64,000 bases of DNA, taken from contig NC_134517.1 in the NCBI RefSeq assembly GCF_027942865.1, forward strand, positions 18,916,009-18,980,008, read 5' to 3'. Of the stretch, positions 14,452 to 28,100 are shown piece after piece. This stretch comes from Odontesthes bonariensis. Its lineage: Eukaryota > Chordata > Actinopteri > Atheriniformes > Atherinopsidae. Each line of letters begins with the position of its first letter. Position 1 is the stretch's first letter. Position numbers and translations under genes: made by a program. The notes under the pieces are model-generated. The model was not told where the DNA came from, searched no databases, and saw only the letters and a program-made list of their open reading frames with translations.

Positions 14452-14480
<29 letters not shown>
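14199..14480 (-). promoter_or_regulatory. Likely gpr89 promoter with CRE and ETS-type sites
   Basis: Directly upstream of the gpr89 start codon. It contains a perfect palindromic TGACGTCA (14444-14451, CRE/ATF type) and a nearby CTTCCG (ETS type), both common in TATA-less housekeeping promoters. A T run of about 27 bases (14452-14479) borders it. Function is inferred from position and motif only. Confidence 0.4.
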
Positions 14481-14483
<3 letters not shown>

Positions 14484-15914
14484 GAGAGAGGGAAAAATAA
14501 GCGGTTAAAGAAAATATGAGGATTTAACGTGAGCTAACTTGCCTGTTTATACTCCCCGCTGACCTATAGACTCAGACTATAAAAAAAATGTAATAATATC
14601 AATTGTAAAAAGTTACATAAAAACCCCAAAAATGTATCTCGGAACCATCGAATAGTCTTAGATTAACACAACAAATTCTGCAAAAGTTTGGATATTTCAT
14701 ATTTGATTTTTATATATATACCAGTAGGTTGTCCTTTCCTTGATGTTAATCTTCAGTATTATTGAGTTTTGAAATATTTAGTGTTTATTGGCCCCTCACG
14801 GTTTTCCACGTAGCACGTGTACTGTAAAAGGACCTGTATCAAACGTGCAATGTGCATAAAATAACGCTAGAGGGCGCCCAACACAGCTACAAAAGCTGTG
14901 GTTTACCATGGATTTGCACCCACAGCTCCTTGAGCGGTAAGTGCTACTGTCGGATGGTTTTCGCGGAGTTCGTGGTACGCTCAGTCAAAAAACATTTGGA
15001 TGAGGGAAGAGTAGTTTCTCGCTCGATGATGAGCCCAAAGACTGCTGGGTCATAAGGATGCCTGGGATGTTGCAGAGGTAGAACATCTTAAGCTGTGGCT
15101 TTTACCTTTTTGATAAGAACGCAAGAGGTGAGTGTCTCAATTTCATTAGTAAATAACTTAATTAGTGATAGAACAACTAGAAAGCTTGTGATGGAATTGG
15201 CTCTCCGTGTAGGAAGTTATAGGTCAAATTATACTGACAGTGCACGAAAATCACGACGTAATAGGGCCTCTGTGTGTCCTATTTGTGTCTGTTTTACACT
15301 TGGATGATTATTTCAGATACATTTGCAAGCAAGGAACACTTTTATTTCAAAGTTCTCTGAGGTAGAGTCGATTTTACTTATAAACTTATATACCTATGAC
15401 TTAATAGGCTACTATATAAAAAAGTCATTGTATTTCATATTTGTAACAGATGTTTGTTTTTTTTTAACCTTTTTTTTTTGGACTTCAGGTTCAAAACGTA
15501 CAATAATTCCAACTAAAATATAAAGTTGTAGAATCGTGTTTGTTGTGTGTTAAAAGTAGCACAACATTTTTACTTAAGCACAGAAGTTGAGTTAAATCTA
15601 CCAACTCGCATTCCACCGGTGTTATCTAATTTAGTTCAAATGTGTAACTTTGATGTAATTTCTGTCTTTTGGGGCCTGTGGGTCGCCTTGAATTCACAAC
15701 TGATTTTTATTTTTTGGGCATGGGCTGCACTGTGGTGTGGTGGTTGGCGTTGTCGCCTAACAGCAAGAACATTCAAATCTTGGCCAGGGCCTTTCCGTGT
15801 TAGATAAGAGTTTGCATGTTCTCCCCAAGCATGTGTGACTTTTCTCCAGGTAATCCCCCCACCGTCCAAAAACTAGGCATGTTAGGCTGATTGATGATTC
15901 TACTTCGACCCCAG

Positions 15915-15947
<33 letters not shown>

Positions 15948-16138
15948 TCATCTGTCTAGAAAATAGAAAATGGATAGATTTGATGGTGTCAGATCGAACT
16001 AACCACAGGCGCAGAATTGGCTCTGGAAACAGGGTCAAATGAGGATAGTTTTTTCGAGAGTCCTGTATTACTGTTGGATCATAAGTTGTACAAATTACTG
16101 GAACATATGATTTCATTCTGGGATGACTATGATTACTT
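14481..16138. other. Intergenic region between gpr89 and the CD200-like gene
   Basis: AT-rich sequence with no supported exon. It holds the SINE-like block and GT microsatellite described separately (15713-15990). Several open frames of 60-120 codons overlap that repeat and look like chance frames. Confidence 0.5.
15713..15990 (+). repeat. tRNA-like SINE-type repeat with GT microsatellite
   Basis: Begins near GGGCATGGGCTGCACTGTGG and continues with a diverged A-box-like GGTGTGGTGGTTGGCG and a B-box-like ATTCAAATC. Then come GAGTTTGCATGTTCTCCCC and GTCCAAAAACTAGGCATG, hallmarks of a very common fish dispersed repeat. A (GT)n tract follows at 15916-15947. Many substitutions from the usual form suggest an old copy. 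Confidence 0.7.
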
Positions 16139-16189
16139 ATGAAATATCAGGAACATTCTTCCTCCTCTTCCACCCGAGCAGTGAAGAAG

Positions 16190-19100
16190 ATGATGATCTC
16201 CGCCTCTTGTAGGAAAAGCCTGCAGTTATGTTTACTCCTACTGTTGGTGGAACAACTGCAGTGTGAGTATGAGCGTGCTATACCAAGAGAATTGGGGAAA
16301 AAGTCAAACCACACCAGCTTACTGTGTTTTATGTCACTAATTGGTGGATGTTCCAGGCAGAGTAACAGCACCGGAGCGTCTGGAAGCTCAGGTTGACAAG
16401 CCGTTCACTCTGAGCTGCAGTGTTTCGAGGGAACGAGGCGAATCCCTGAGGCAGGTTCGCTGGCTGGACGTCCAGAACCAGACCCTGCTGAGCTACCAGC
16501 CTGGCAACAGAGACAGTGTGAGTGGCCAGCAGCACGTGGAGCTCACCTCCTCTCCCAAGGACACCTCAGCGATCACCATTCATCGGGTGAGCTTCCGTGA
16601 TGAAGGCTGCTACACCTGCATCTTTGACCTGCAGCCCTCCGGTTCGAAGCAAGGACAGACGTGTCTCACCGTTTTGGGTGGGTAAACTCAATAATGTTGA
16701 ATATTTTGATCTTCATGAAGTGGCATTTTGGCAAAGAGCAAAACAGAAAAGTGTGATAGTTCTAATGTAACTAGAAAAATAAACCATAAACTAAAAACCT
16801 ATGTATTTCTGACTTGGGAAGCTAGAGACTCATTAAGGTGTTTGGCAAATTTCAAGAAAGACAAGGATCTGACCAGAGAATGGAAGAGAATGAGTTTGGT
16901 TTTTCATCATGAAGGAATTACTGTACCTCGCATCTCACCAGATGGCATCTGGGATAAGCTCCCTGGATGGACATAATTTGTTTTTGCTCTCTTGATAAAT
17001 ATTTTGAAGTGTGCACTAAAGGCCACACAATTAAAATTAATAATTGTGAAAAAGCTTAAAGATGCCATGTTGAGATTAAAAAACCAACATGGCACTCAGA
17101 AGGCAATCATTTATGGGCAAACAAACTAAATGGGTAAGCAAGGGTGATATCTATTAGTGATTACATACTGACTACATACAGTATGTACATACAGACCGTC
17201 TCACTGATGGACGGAGCCAACCACTGTTGGATGTTAAGCCTACGCTGCATCAGATGCACTCAGTTTGCAGCAGCACAGCTCCAAACATCTGGAGTTGTGT
17301 TTCTATTCATGGAAAAGAACTTACAGTAAAGACATATTCCCTCATATATTCAGTCCTATTGAGAGAAGCTTGGTGTTGTGATGCAGCTGGAAAAGTCATG
17401 ACACGGTGTGATAATCCCCTACTGGAGAGCTAATTGAGATATGATCTCAGTGACACAATGAAGGGAGACAGACCTCACCCTTAGAAACAAACCGAGGAGC
17501 TCACATATCCAGAATCGCAAGCATAAGTCTTATGAGCTCACCTGTCCTCTGTTTCATACAGGATTAATATGAATGTACATATGTTTTCTGTTTTAGAAAA
17601 TCAAAATGATACATTTGTTTGAGTAATTGTTCAGCATAGAGTTGCTATCAGTATGAGTGAGAAATAACCTGGCTTGCAACAGATATGTCTCAAGAGGATC
17701 ATAAAAAGCAGTTGTCTGGATTCTGTCTTCATTGTTGCTGTCCCTGTTGCTTTTTCATGGCTTGACTGATGTTGGATGCCTGCCCTTTGCACACATCCAT
17801 TAGAACTGAAAGTATGTGAATACAGATGTCCCTAAACACCGTTAACTTCTGAACACAACCCGATGAGCCTGCTGAGACCGGGCCGGTCATGTTAATAAAG
17901 CGTTGTGCAGCACTAAGAGCATGGAGGCTTATTGTGCTAAGCAGAAACAGCTGGTGCAGATTCCAGGGACTTGTTTCTGTTTGGGTGTCTCATATTTCTG
18001 AATATTAACTTTGTCCTGTTTGCACATTCTGCCTCCCTGCTCACTTTAGTGATCTTTTTTTTCTCATGCTTAAAGGATAAGACCGGTTTTTTGACATTGG
18101 GCCCTTGATTTCACATTATAACATGATGTTCTACTCACCCCTGCTTGTTGTTGAACATTTGGAGCTGTTCCGAAGATATTCGCGAGGCGTCTGGCTGCTC
18201 TCTTGAGATATTCGGCCATGAAACGGTTTCCTATGGGCAAGCTTATACAGGCACAAACTACGCTGTTTATAATTTATTAATTACTCTACACTAGCACTGA
18301 TAACGTGGAGGTGCGTCGCTTACTTAAAAAAATCCGGGTTACTAATTTTGAATTTTAGCCGAATGAATAAATAGGCAGCAGGTCTGTGGGCTGTCTGTGG
18401 CAGCAGCACGACGAGGACGTCAGTAACACCCACTTTACGACGAAAAAAACAAAATTACAATAACCCGGATTTTTTTAAGTAAGCGACGCACCTCCACGTT
18501 ATCAGTGCTAGTGTAGAGTAATTAATAAATTATAAACAGCATAGTTTGTGCCTGTATAAGCTTGCCCATAGGAAACCGTTTCATGGCCGAATATCTCAAG
18601 AGAGCAGCCAGACGCCTCGCGAATATCTTCGGAACAGCTCCAAATGTTCAACAACAAGCAGGGGTGAGTAGAACATCATGTTATAATGTGAAATCAAGGG
18701 CCCAATGTCAAAAAACCGGTCTTATCCTTTAACTTTTTTTTTCTTTTTTTTTCATCCCCAGCACAAGTTGTAGCTGACAGAAACAAAACAGCAGTGAGTG
18801 GCAAGAGGGCCTCCCTGTCATGCTCCTATGGTTTGCCTGAAAAGGTGCAGCAGATTGTATGGAGACACACATCTGCCCAGGGGGAATCCACAGAGGTAGC
18901 TTCTTTTGCAAAGCGCAGCGACCCCATGATCGAACCATCGTACCAGGGAAGAGTCTGGCTCGCTGCTTCCCTGTCAGACAGCCACCTCACCATCCAGCCC
19001 GTTGCTATCAAGGACGAGGGCTGCTACACCTGCCTATATGAAACTCATCCAGATGGGCCGAAGAGCTCCGTTGTTTGCCTCTCCACCTATGGTAAAATTC

Positions 19101-22100
19101 AGTTTTTCATATGAAAAAACAATTGAATCAAAAACAAAGCATTGGGCCCTGAATTTGATTCACATTCTTGGTGTAGAAAATAAGTGGAAATGGTGTCCCT
19201 GCAGTGTGTGAGGCTTTTGTTTCCTTCCTCCTTTTGTGCTCGTGTTCAGCCCAGCACCTGTTCTTCATAGGCTGGAATGTGCATTCATATTCCCAGTTTG
19301 TACAAATCTGTTTTTCCCATTTATCTGTGACTGATAATTTGTCATATTTTTTAAGAAAATAGAAATATAATATTTCTTCACTGACATGTCTCTTTAAGAG
19401 ACTAAGAGCAGGAGTCTATTGATTCCAGTGGGGCGAATATCCTCACTCGCCGATTCTTTCGCCCAGTTTCCAACGGGAACATGCTGAACGCATTTTATTT
19501 TACACAAGCCACACATATATCAAACATTCTTACACTAAGTCAATATTTCACACAGACAAATCAGAAGAAAATTAACTTTATCTGCGGCCTGTGTGTGTCT
19601 CTTGAGATCCAGCAACAGAGATAGTTTTTGACAAAATGAAATGTTCCAAATATAATCTAGGTGCATGTATTAAAACATTTATATCTACAGATGAAATCAG
19701 AAAACACACATCCAAATTTACCAACACTGATAACACTTGAACTACGCCCACTTAGGACACCACCTTTCATCATTTCATACCACTGGTGCAACTTTTATTT
19801 CTTAATATTTGGGATTGTCTTTTCAAGATGATTTTTATTCTAATCAGATCTAATAATTTATTTTAGCAATAGCTTTTGCAAATAGAAAGTAGCATTATCC
19901 TATTTCCACATGCCAGGGCTAAATATTTATGTTTTGTTTGAGGCATTTGAATTGGTGGGCCACGCCTTTCGGTCTGAGCGAGAATGTGTGGAAGATGAGC
20001 TTTTAAAAGTCATAGGAAAGTGGAGGAGAAAGAGAATAGCTATAGAGAGTAAACTTTAGCAAACTTTGGGTGGTCTCTCCACTGTTTGAACACAATTCTA
20101 TCTTCAGGGAAAGGTATTCTGGTGTCAGGTTTCTTCTCTTATTAGACTGGCACCTATCCTAGTCAGACTGTTCACAAACACATTGGTCTGCATGTTGTGG
20201 CATACAGCGACACGCTATCACTCCCAGCTAGTCCCACACCCGCACACAGTCAGAAGCCTCGGGCACAGGGTACCCTCAAAGCATCATTTTGAACATGCAA
20301 TATTTTCTAAGATGTTAAAAAAAAGTAGAAATGTATGTTACCATGGAAAAAAGTTGGTAAACCTTTGTGCAATGAAATCTATTTTATTGTGTTGTTTAAT
20401 CCCTGACCGTGATGCTGTCTTAACCTTCACCAGTTACTTCCGATGCATAATGAAGTAGCATAGTAGAGCGAAGGACTGGAGCAGGACCCCCTTGCTAAGG
20501 ATTAATTGAGAGTTGGGCGTCTATTCCCCTCCTCTCACATTACCTCCTTACTTTCTGTGTGTTCATTTTTGATAGCACAGCATTAAAGGAAGACATTTCC
20601 TGCCATCGTTTACTATTAATGCAACTGGTATGTCACCGACCGACGCAGCAGGATAACCTTCAACATGTAGCAGTTCAGTGTGTGAAGGAAAGCGATCATC
20701 AGTTGATAACTGAAGCAAGGACCCCTTGACAAGCAGCAGTGTTTCACAAGTTGGGAATGAGAATGTGTTATGGACAAATTTATGCATTTACATGCATTTG
20801 TAGCATTTATAGTATGACAAAGATGTAGCGTGTGAAAGCTTATAAAGAGTGGCTCAACATTTTGTTGCCACGATTTGGAAAAGAGCTAACACTTACATTT
20901 TAACCTGATCAAAGCTCTGAACGGCCTTTATAATGTGTAATCTTCTGATTCAAAGTGGACCACACTACCGCCTGTGCCACTGCTGCCCCCCATGTTTATG
21001 TTACTTCACTCATCCAAGCGAACCTCCTCCACCCTCACTCATAGTTACACTTCCTTTCAAAAACTAACCTTCCAAAAACCTCGGCAAGAATTTTCCCCTA
21101 ACAAGATTTTGGGAGAGAACCTTTTCGTAATGACACGTAGAACAATCTGACCTCATCCTTTGCAAGCACAAGCAGTTTTATTTTGCCAGGTTTGTTTTGT
21201 CCCAGGTTGAAATTTCTGTTTGATTTTCTTCTAACCTAAGGTTTTGGCAAGCTCAGTTTGCCACATTAGGGGACAACTGCCTGCCAATTACTCGTAGGTT
21301 TGTTGCTTGAGTTTCAACCTGGAGTCATGTCTACGTATAACTACCAGGATTACATCCCTCCGTAGCTGCTCAGAAAGGAAACACCACCCTTGGAAGCATT
21401 CTCCTACTCTAAATGGAATTTAGATGGAATTAACCTGGAATAACTCTGACTCGATTTTAGTTAACTCACTTACTATTCATTAGCTTATGAGCCTGCTGAA
21501 ATTATCTTTACCTAGTCTTTATTCTCAAAATTGATTAATAAATGGACATTTTGAATTAGTGTGATAAATAAAGAGACAAGGTACCTCGAAAGTCCAAGTG
21601 AGGCTTAACCTTGGAGCCATGAATGTGTGCACCAGAGTAACCTCTGAGTTTCCAAAACCAAATTTTAAGGCAGTCAATCAACGTGACATGCGGTCATTCG
21701 CTCTAAACCAACACACAGTATAGCCAAAACTGTATTTGTTGGCAGTGCCATTGTTGCCGCTACAGTTGTGGATCTTTTGCGGTTTTGATTGAGTGTCGCT
21801 TTTATTCGAAATGGAAAAAAAAAAAGATGCACATTTTAAAGGGCTGTAGCAGTGAGTAAATCTGTTTTACAGTAGATGAAGGAGCTGGGAGGACACGAGG
21901 ATAAACAAAGAATGGAGACTTTTGTGCGAGAAGACTTAACCTGGACTTTGCTGGCAGGACACACAGGTACCACTGGGATTTGGACAGGAATGTTGATCTT
22001 GTGGCTGCAGAATGGTTTTATGGTACAGCAGCTGTAGAGTGTCAGTCAGTTTGCTAACACACGAACACAGAACAAGTGTGTCCACGTGAAGAATGGACCA

Positions 22101-25100
22101 TCAGAAAGAATGATGGAGGCAGGGAGAGAGATCCTGATGCATGACTGTGTTAGTGTTTGCAGCAGACAGTGATTCTCTCTGTGCTTTGTCTGCATCCCTT
22201 TGTGCTCATTTGCTTTTCCACTTTTCTCACATTCCCTTTTCTCTCACAGTAATCTCAAGATACAGATGTGCTTTTGTTTGAAATTGAACTGTACAGTACA
22301 GTAGGTGTTCCTAGTGCTGAGACATGATTAGCATTAATGTTTTATTCTTGCTGTCTGTTTCATTCCAGTTTGGATGACGTAATGCCCCCCGCTTTGCTCC
22401 CACTTTTAAATATACTCTCCATGAACAGTGACTAACCAGAAACACTCAAGCATATTATTGATCATTCGACTGCTTGTGTCTGCACTGCTTACGTTTTCTC
22501 ATAACAGTTAGTGTCTGGTGCCTGGAGAGGTGTAAACTCACCAGTGCTTTCTCCTTTTTTTTATCAGAATGGGCCAAAAATTTCTATCTCTCAGATGGAA
22601 TTCACTTGTTTTTCCAACAAAAGGAAGGCCTGTTTCCCTTGCATTGATTTCAGTGCTTTCTGCCTATATTCATTACGTAACTATAACTTTCACATGTGTT
22701 GGTAATCAGTTCAAATCGTCTAAATGATCTTAATGTGTGATTTTACAACATGACAAATGAATCAGTAAGGCCTTTATGCTATTTCCAAATTAGGTCTCTG
22801 AGCCAGCTAATGGCTATGAAGTTGTAAGACACTGAAGCTAAATTCATGACTAAGGTCCTTAAGTTTATATTTGATTTATAAAACCTACTGCATAAACTGC
22901 CCCATGAAAGGATTATAATCGGAAGTGTGTAAACTCAGTGACACTATAATTCAGTTGCTTTGCAAAAGTTCGATTCATCATACTGCAACTGAAGAAGTCA
23001 CTGGGTTCAAGTCTACATGTGACCATATCAGATGTAATTTTGCAGTTTGAGCTAATTTACGTCCTATAAAATGTGTGTGGTGGCGGAGGTGTCCTTCCCA
23101 CCCTCGTGATTTAAGTATCACTGGTATAAATTGTGGGAAATGGTTTGTTATTCTTTTTATGTAACTAAACTACAATATCTGCTGTTGTATCGGTTATTGT
23201 GGGGGGCTGTAGATGTACAAAGTATAATCAAATACCTCCGAAGAAAATTTCAGCACCATGCCTAAATACATACTTTAATTGTATTGCGACATCAACTGAA
23301 TGTCTTTGAGGGGAAATGAAAACTGACACTCTACTAGACACTTTACTAGAACAACGGTATAATTGTATGTCTTTGCATTCAAGAATTGATTAGATCTATT
23401 AATCACTGTGCAGTTATTCAAATATTTGACTGCTGTTAAACCTCACAGCAGCTACTTGCTAACCTTAAGGGTACTATTATGGTTTGGAATTTTATTTGAA
23501 TTTTTTCCCTGCTCTAACCCACCCCACAACCTAGCATTTTCCAGGCTGTGGTGGGTGAAGTTCATCCCTCAAAAACGCTGAAAAGATTCTTAATCTATAA
23601 CAGCCAAATATCTGTGGCTAAATGAGTTCTTGCCAACAAAAATGTTCTTGGTTCCAGTGCATCACATTCCTCACACAGCGCTCAGAACAGAGAATTGAAA
23701 ACGGTCGGAGATTTACTTATGGATCTTATGAAAGCAGGAATTTGCGTCTTAGCTGATCCCAGGTATTTAAGGTTTTGTCCCAGATATCATGATACACAAA
23801 CATAGTCTCATCTAAAATATGGATTTGACCTAGTTTGTGTATTAAGACAGTACATTTAATATGCCTTCCCTAACACAGCAGGTTTTTCATACATTTTGTG
23901 CTGTTTTATTACGATTATTTAACGTTTCTAGAGTTTCCCATATTGTGCCTTTAACACACACTGCAAGAGAAAAAAAAGACATTGAACAGTGAGATTGTGT
24001 TTGTTAACCTGTGTCGCTGTATTATGGTGTCATTTTTAGCATTTTATTTTTTTATTCATTCTTGCAGTGCTGCCAAAACCTCAAGTGAGTTACAAGACCA
24101 CCTCTCCAGGTGTGATTGAGGCCAACTGCACCTCAGTGTCCCGGCCCCCAGCAGAGATTGTGTGGAATGTTGAGAGAGACAACCGTACCATGGGCCCCCC
24201 CGTGACAACACAGCTTGCCCAGGGCGATGGGACCACTCTGGTTATCAGCACACTGACTGTCCGATCGGGGCTGCTGAAAGACGTGTCCGTCAAATGCTTG
24301 GTGCACCACAAGGGGCTCGAGTCACCAATTGCTGTATCCATGAACACTAAAAGTGAGTTTTTTTTATCAGTGAACCTTTGCATCCTAGAGTCCAAGATGG
24401 CAATCTTATATATTTGAATAGGTGCATGAAATCGTAAGATTTCTCAATTTTGGCTTCTAAAGAAAGCACAATACTGTCCCAATCAGTCAAGCTTGTGGGA
24501 GCTACAAACTGAGATTCTCGCTCAACGAGCCAGCTGACTTTCTGCTGACTCCCTGTACCCATGATCTGCTTGAAATAATGGGGCATTGAACTTGAACGTT
24601 GGAGCCTAGAATAGCATCATACTCAAGTTGACTGTGTTCAAGTTGTAAAGGAAATGGGGTCTGCTCTCTGAAATCATTAGTTAGCATTGCAATAAATATT
24701 GAAGCCCATTTTAACGCTTTAACAATATGTGCACCGATAGACGTTGGACAGCATTATGCCTCCGACTGATTTTATGAGGCAGAAATTGATTGAAGTGCTA
24801 GTTTTATGTGCCATGCAGCTATGCAGAATGTTGAGTTCAGGGTTTAGGAGCTCCCTCCAACTCCCTCCACCCTGTTGGAAATCTGTTTTGGGGTATAAAC
24901 CTTTCCACTAAGAACTTTAAAAATTCTGACATCCCATTTCAAATGGAAAGTACTGTTAAATTTGCACTTTCCAAATATTACTGCGTCATAAGGATCCACT
25001 TCTAATGATAAAAAAAAGTTGTTTTATGGGGTTTGCAATCATTGGGGAAAAGGGAGGCGAGATTGTTGTGCCACAATGTTGTGTGTAAGGTGCAGAGATG

Positions 25101-28100
25101 AAATGGATGGACAATTTTTGCACCTCTGAGCGGTCAGTGGAGTTCAAGCCAAAATCTGTGTTTTTGAGGAAGTACTGGCATGGGGACATGGGGGTCTTGC
25201 GTTTCAATGGAAAAACACTGCAACTACACTCCAACGACACACCACCATCCAACCGGTCTTGGAAATCGTTGATAAAAAGTCCTAGAGGTTCTCAGAGATG
25301 GGCCATGGCTCCTGATCTCTGGACAGAGCTAGACTAGACCCGCCCTCCTGGTGGAGGTTTTTCGCTTAGTGGAGCTAATGGGCTACTGGGCAGCGTCACT
25401 GTCATGTCCCATGGTTCAGGGAGGACCCAAATGCAGGACTGGGCAGGAGGGAGTTTGTTAGTAAGGAAAAATACATTTATTTTTGACTAAATCCAAACAC
25501 TGCAGAGCTGGATAATTGACAAACAGCAATCCAGATGGCACAGTAAAACAGAAACAGGGCTTAACTTGGCACGGGCAAAGGGACAATGGAAGAGAACAAT
25601 GATAAGGATCTTGCAGTGATCAGTAATGACTTAATGCAGATCAGGTGTGGCGATCAGAGACAGAAACATTGTCTAAGTCAAAGGCAGGACGCAAAACTAA
25701 GTGGAATGAATAAAGCGAGCACGATCTATAAAATAAAAGAGGAAACAAAGTTAACAAGAATACAGAACTGAACAGAAACTAACTCAACACAGACAGGAGT
25801 AAGGCAATAGCAATAAACCTAATAAAACCCAGACTAACCCGGCATAAATCCTAGATACCAAAGGACAGCATCCGATCCAAACACAGCAGACCCAAAAACC
25901 ATGACATTCAATTTATTTACCACAACATATTGACTGTGAGGCAGAAGAGTGGTCACAATCTTCTCATTCAAACCTCTGCCAGATGGTGAATAAACATATT
26001 TCCATCCTAAAATTAAAAAACCCTATTGCTGATATGGCTTTGATAGACATATGCAGCACTGATATGGCTTTAGTATGTTGGTGGCCTTCAGTTAATTAGG
26101 TTTTACTGGGTCAAAAGTGCACACATTAGAGAAATCAGATGGTAACACTATAAACTAGATCTCAAATTTAATTAGAGATTATCCAAAATTGGAAAGCAGT
26201 GTTCAAATTAGCACAGAGTATGCTGCACATAGACACAGAAAAACCAGCACCTAAATTGAATTGAAAATGTATATGTTTAACTGATAATGGAAAATAATAA
26301 ATCTCCTGATCAGGTCTCTCCTCTTTTTCTCTTCTAGTTGGCACAGCTCTCACAATACTGATCTCAGTCACCACAGTAGCCGCTCTGCTGGTTATGTCCC
26401 TCTGCTTCTGCCTTTGGAAGTGTTTTTTGCGTAAAGAAGGTGAGCAAATGTTTGTTTGGCTTTCCTTCTACTATAATGTTACATCTGTCGCTGTCAAAAG
26501 TTTACGTCAAAAATATGGTCGCCGCATCTCCATGCACCTCCTGTTATTGTTCGACATACAAATGAGCGTCAAATGTGGCTTTAAATAACAGGTGGGATAA
26601 GCAAGTTCCCTCAAACTGACAGGATAAGTTAAAGATAAAGAATATTTTGAATATTTTAACATTTTAAAAGAACTGTAAAGGAAAGAAAGCTTAAAAAAAT
26701 GGTTAACAATGTATTACATGTATTTGGCATATATATGTATTTTTGACAAGTTTTGCGGTTATCCACTCACTCAACAGACATCCTGTTGAGCTAAAAGAAA
26801 TTATTTTGAATTCAACTGAATTTAATAGTCAGGCTTCTCTCCCTAATGTGGGTTTTGGCAAAGTGTTTGGGTTACTTTAGAAACAAGGAAGGAACAGATG
26901 TCTCTTGGGATGTTCTGCAACACTGCTGTTGCTATAAAACACTGGTGTCGTTAATGGCCAGTAAGGCAAGTCTCAGTGGGCAGAATGTGTGTCCAATCTC
27001 AGTCATGCAGTGTGATTTTGCGAAATCTATCACAGCATGTAGAATTTTTCAATATAACATTTTTTGTATTAGTTTCAGTACTTTGCGAGGCAGCTGGATT
27101 TTTTGTGAGATGTGCTAGAGTACAATCACAAGAGGATATACTTGCCAGGTTTCAATGTATATGTTAAATGTAAGGTTTTAGGAGTGATGACAGTCAAGAA
27201 TGCTGGCGCCTGAACAGGTTGGTGCTTTAGTATCAGTTTTGCCAGAGCCAGGTCATAGATCTTCAATGAAAAAATAGCAGTTCATAGTATGGAAGGCTTT
27301 TACTTCTAGAAAAGATGTTTTTTTGCTGCTCTCTCTAAAGGGTGAAGTAAGAATGTGATCAACTGTTTGGCGACAATTTGTCGTTGCTCATTGATCTTAG
27401 TGGTTGAAGTTCACTCATGGTTGATGATGATGGACAGACATGAGGTTCATACAATTACTTGCCAGGTGTATTTTTATACTTGCCCTCCCTTTTGCTGAAA
27501 CTGTTCACCTCCCCAAATCAGGCTCACAGGTCCTATGTTCATGCAAGCAGATACTAGCTATACTAGCTGTTCAAAGAAAATCCTGGTCTCAGTGGTCATG
27601 AGAGCATCTGCAAGTGTCCATGATGGTGACAATTACATTTTAAAACAAATGTATTTGAGCCCTGGACGTTATTGTTTTAAATTCCAAACCAAGTGATGTT
27701 ATTATCTATACCCAACATGGAAGTGTTGAAGGCTCTTCAGCAAAGTCCTGTTATGTTATTGATCAAACATTACTCAGTAGTGAAAAAACAGTTGTCATTT
27801 GTTGGTCTTGCTTTTGCATCACTCAGTGGTGTATATATTTCCAAGCAATGCATGTAGCTACGCCTGCTTCCACATTTTGGCTTCCTTAAGAAAATACTTG
27901 TGAATGATATCCAGTCTAATGTAGCAATGGTCATAAGAGTCATATTTCCCTCCTCCCAGAGTCCATTATGGGTCACATTTAAGGGTATGAACAAACGACC
28001 TATAAGGTTGTACTGATTAGGGCAGAGGTCTTCAACAGGGGGTCCGCGGAGGTACTGCAGGGGGATCGCGAAATCTTTGGTTGATTAGACGATTTTTAAT

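Noticed and set aside
15713-15800. tRNA-like A/B box considered as a real tRNA gene
   Set aside because: No cloverleaf can be drawn, and the downstream part matches a common dispersed fish repeat.
15636-16116. Overlapping minus-strand frames of 77 and 119 codons
   Set aside because: They run through the SINE-like block and the GT microsatellite (His-Thr repeats), so they are chance frames.
18074-18728. Large palindrome considered as a replication origin, cruciform regulator or microRNA precursor
   Set aside because: Perfect TTAA flanks and transposon-like ends explain it more simply as a MITE.
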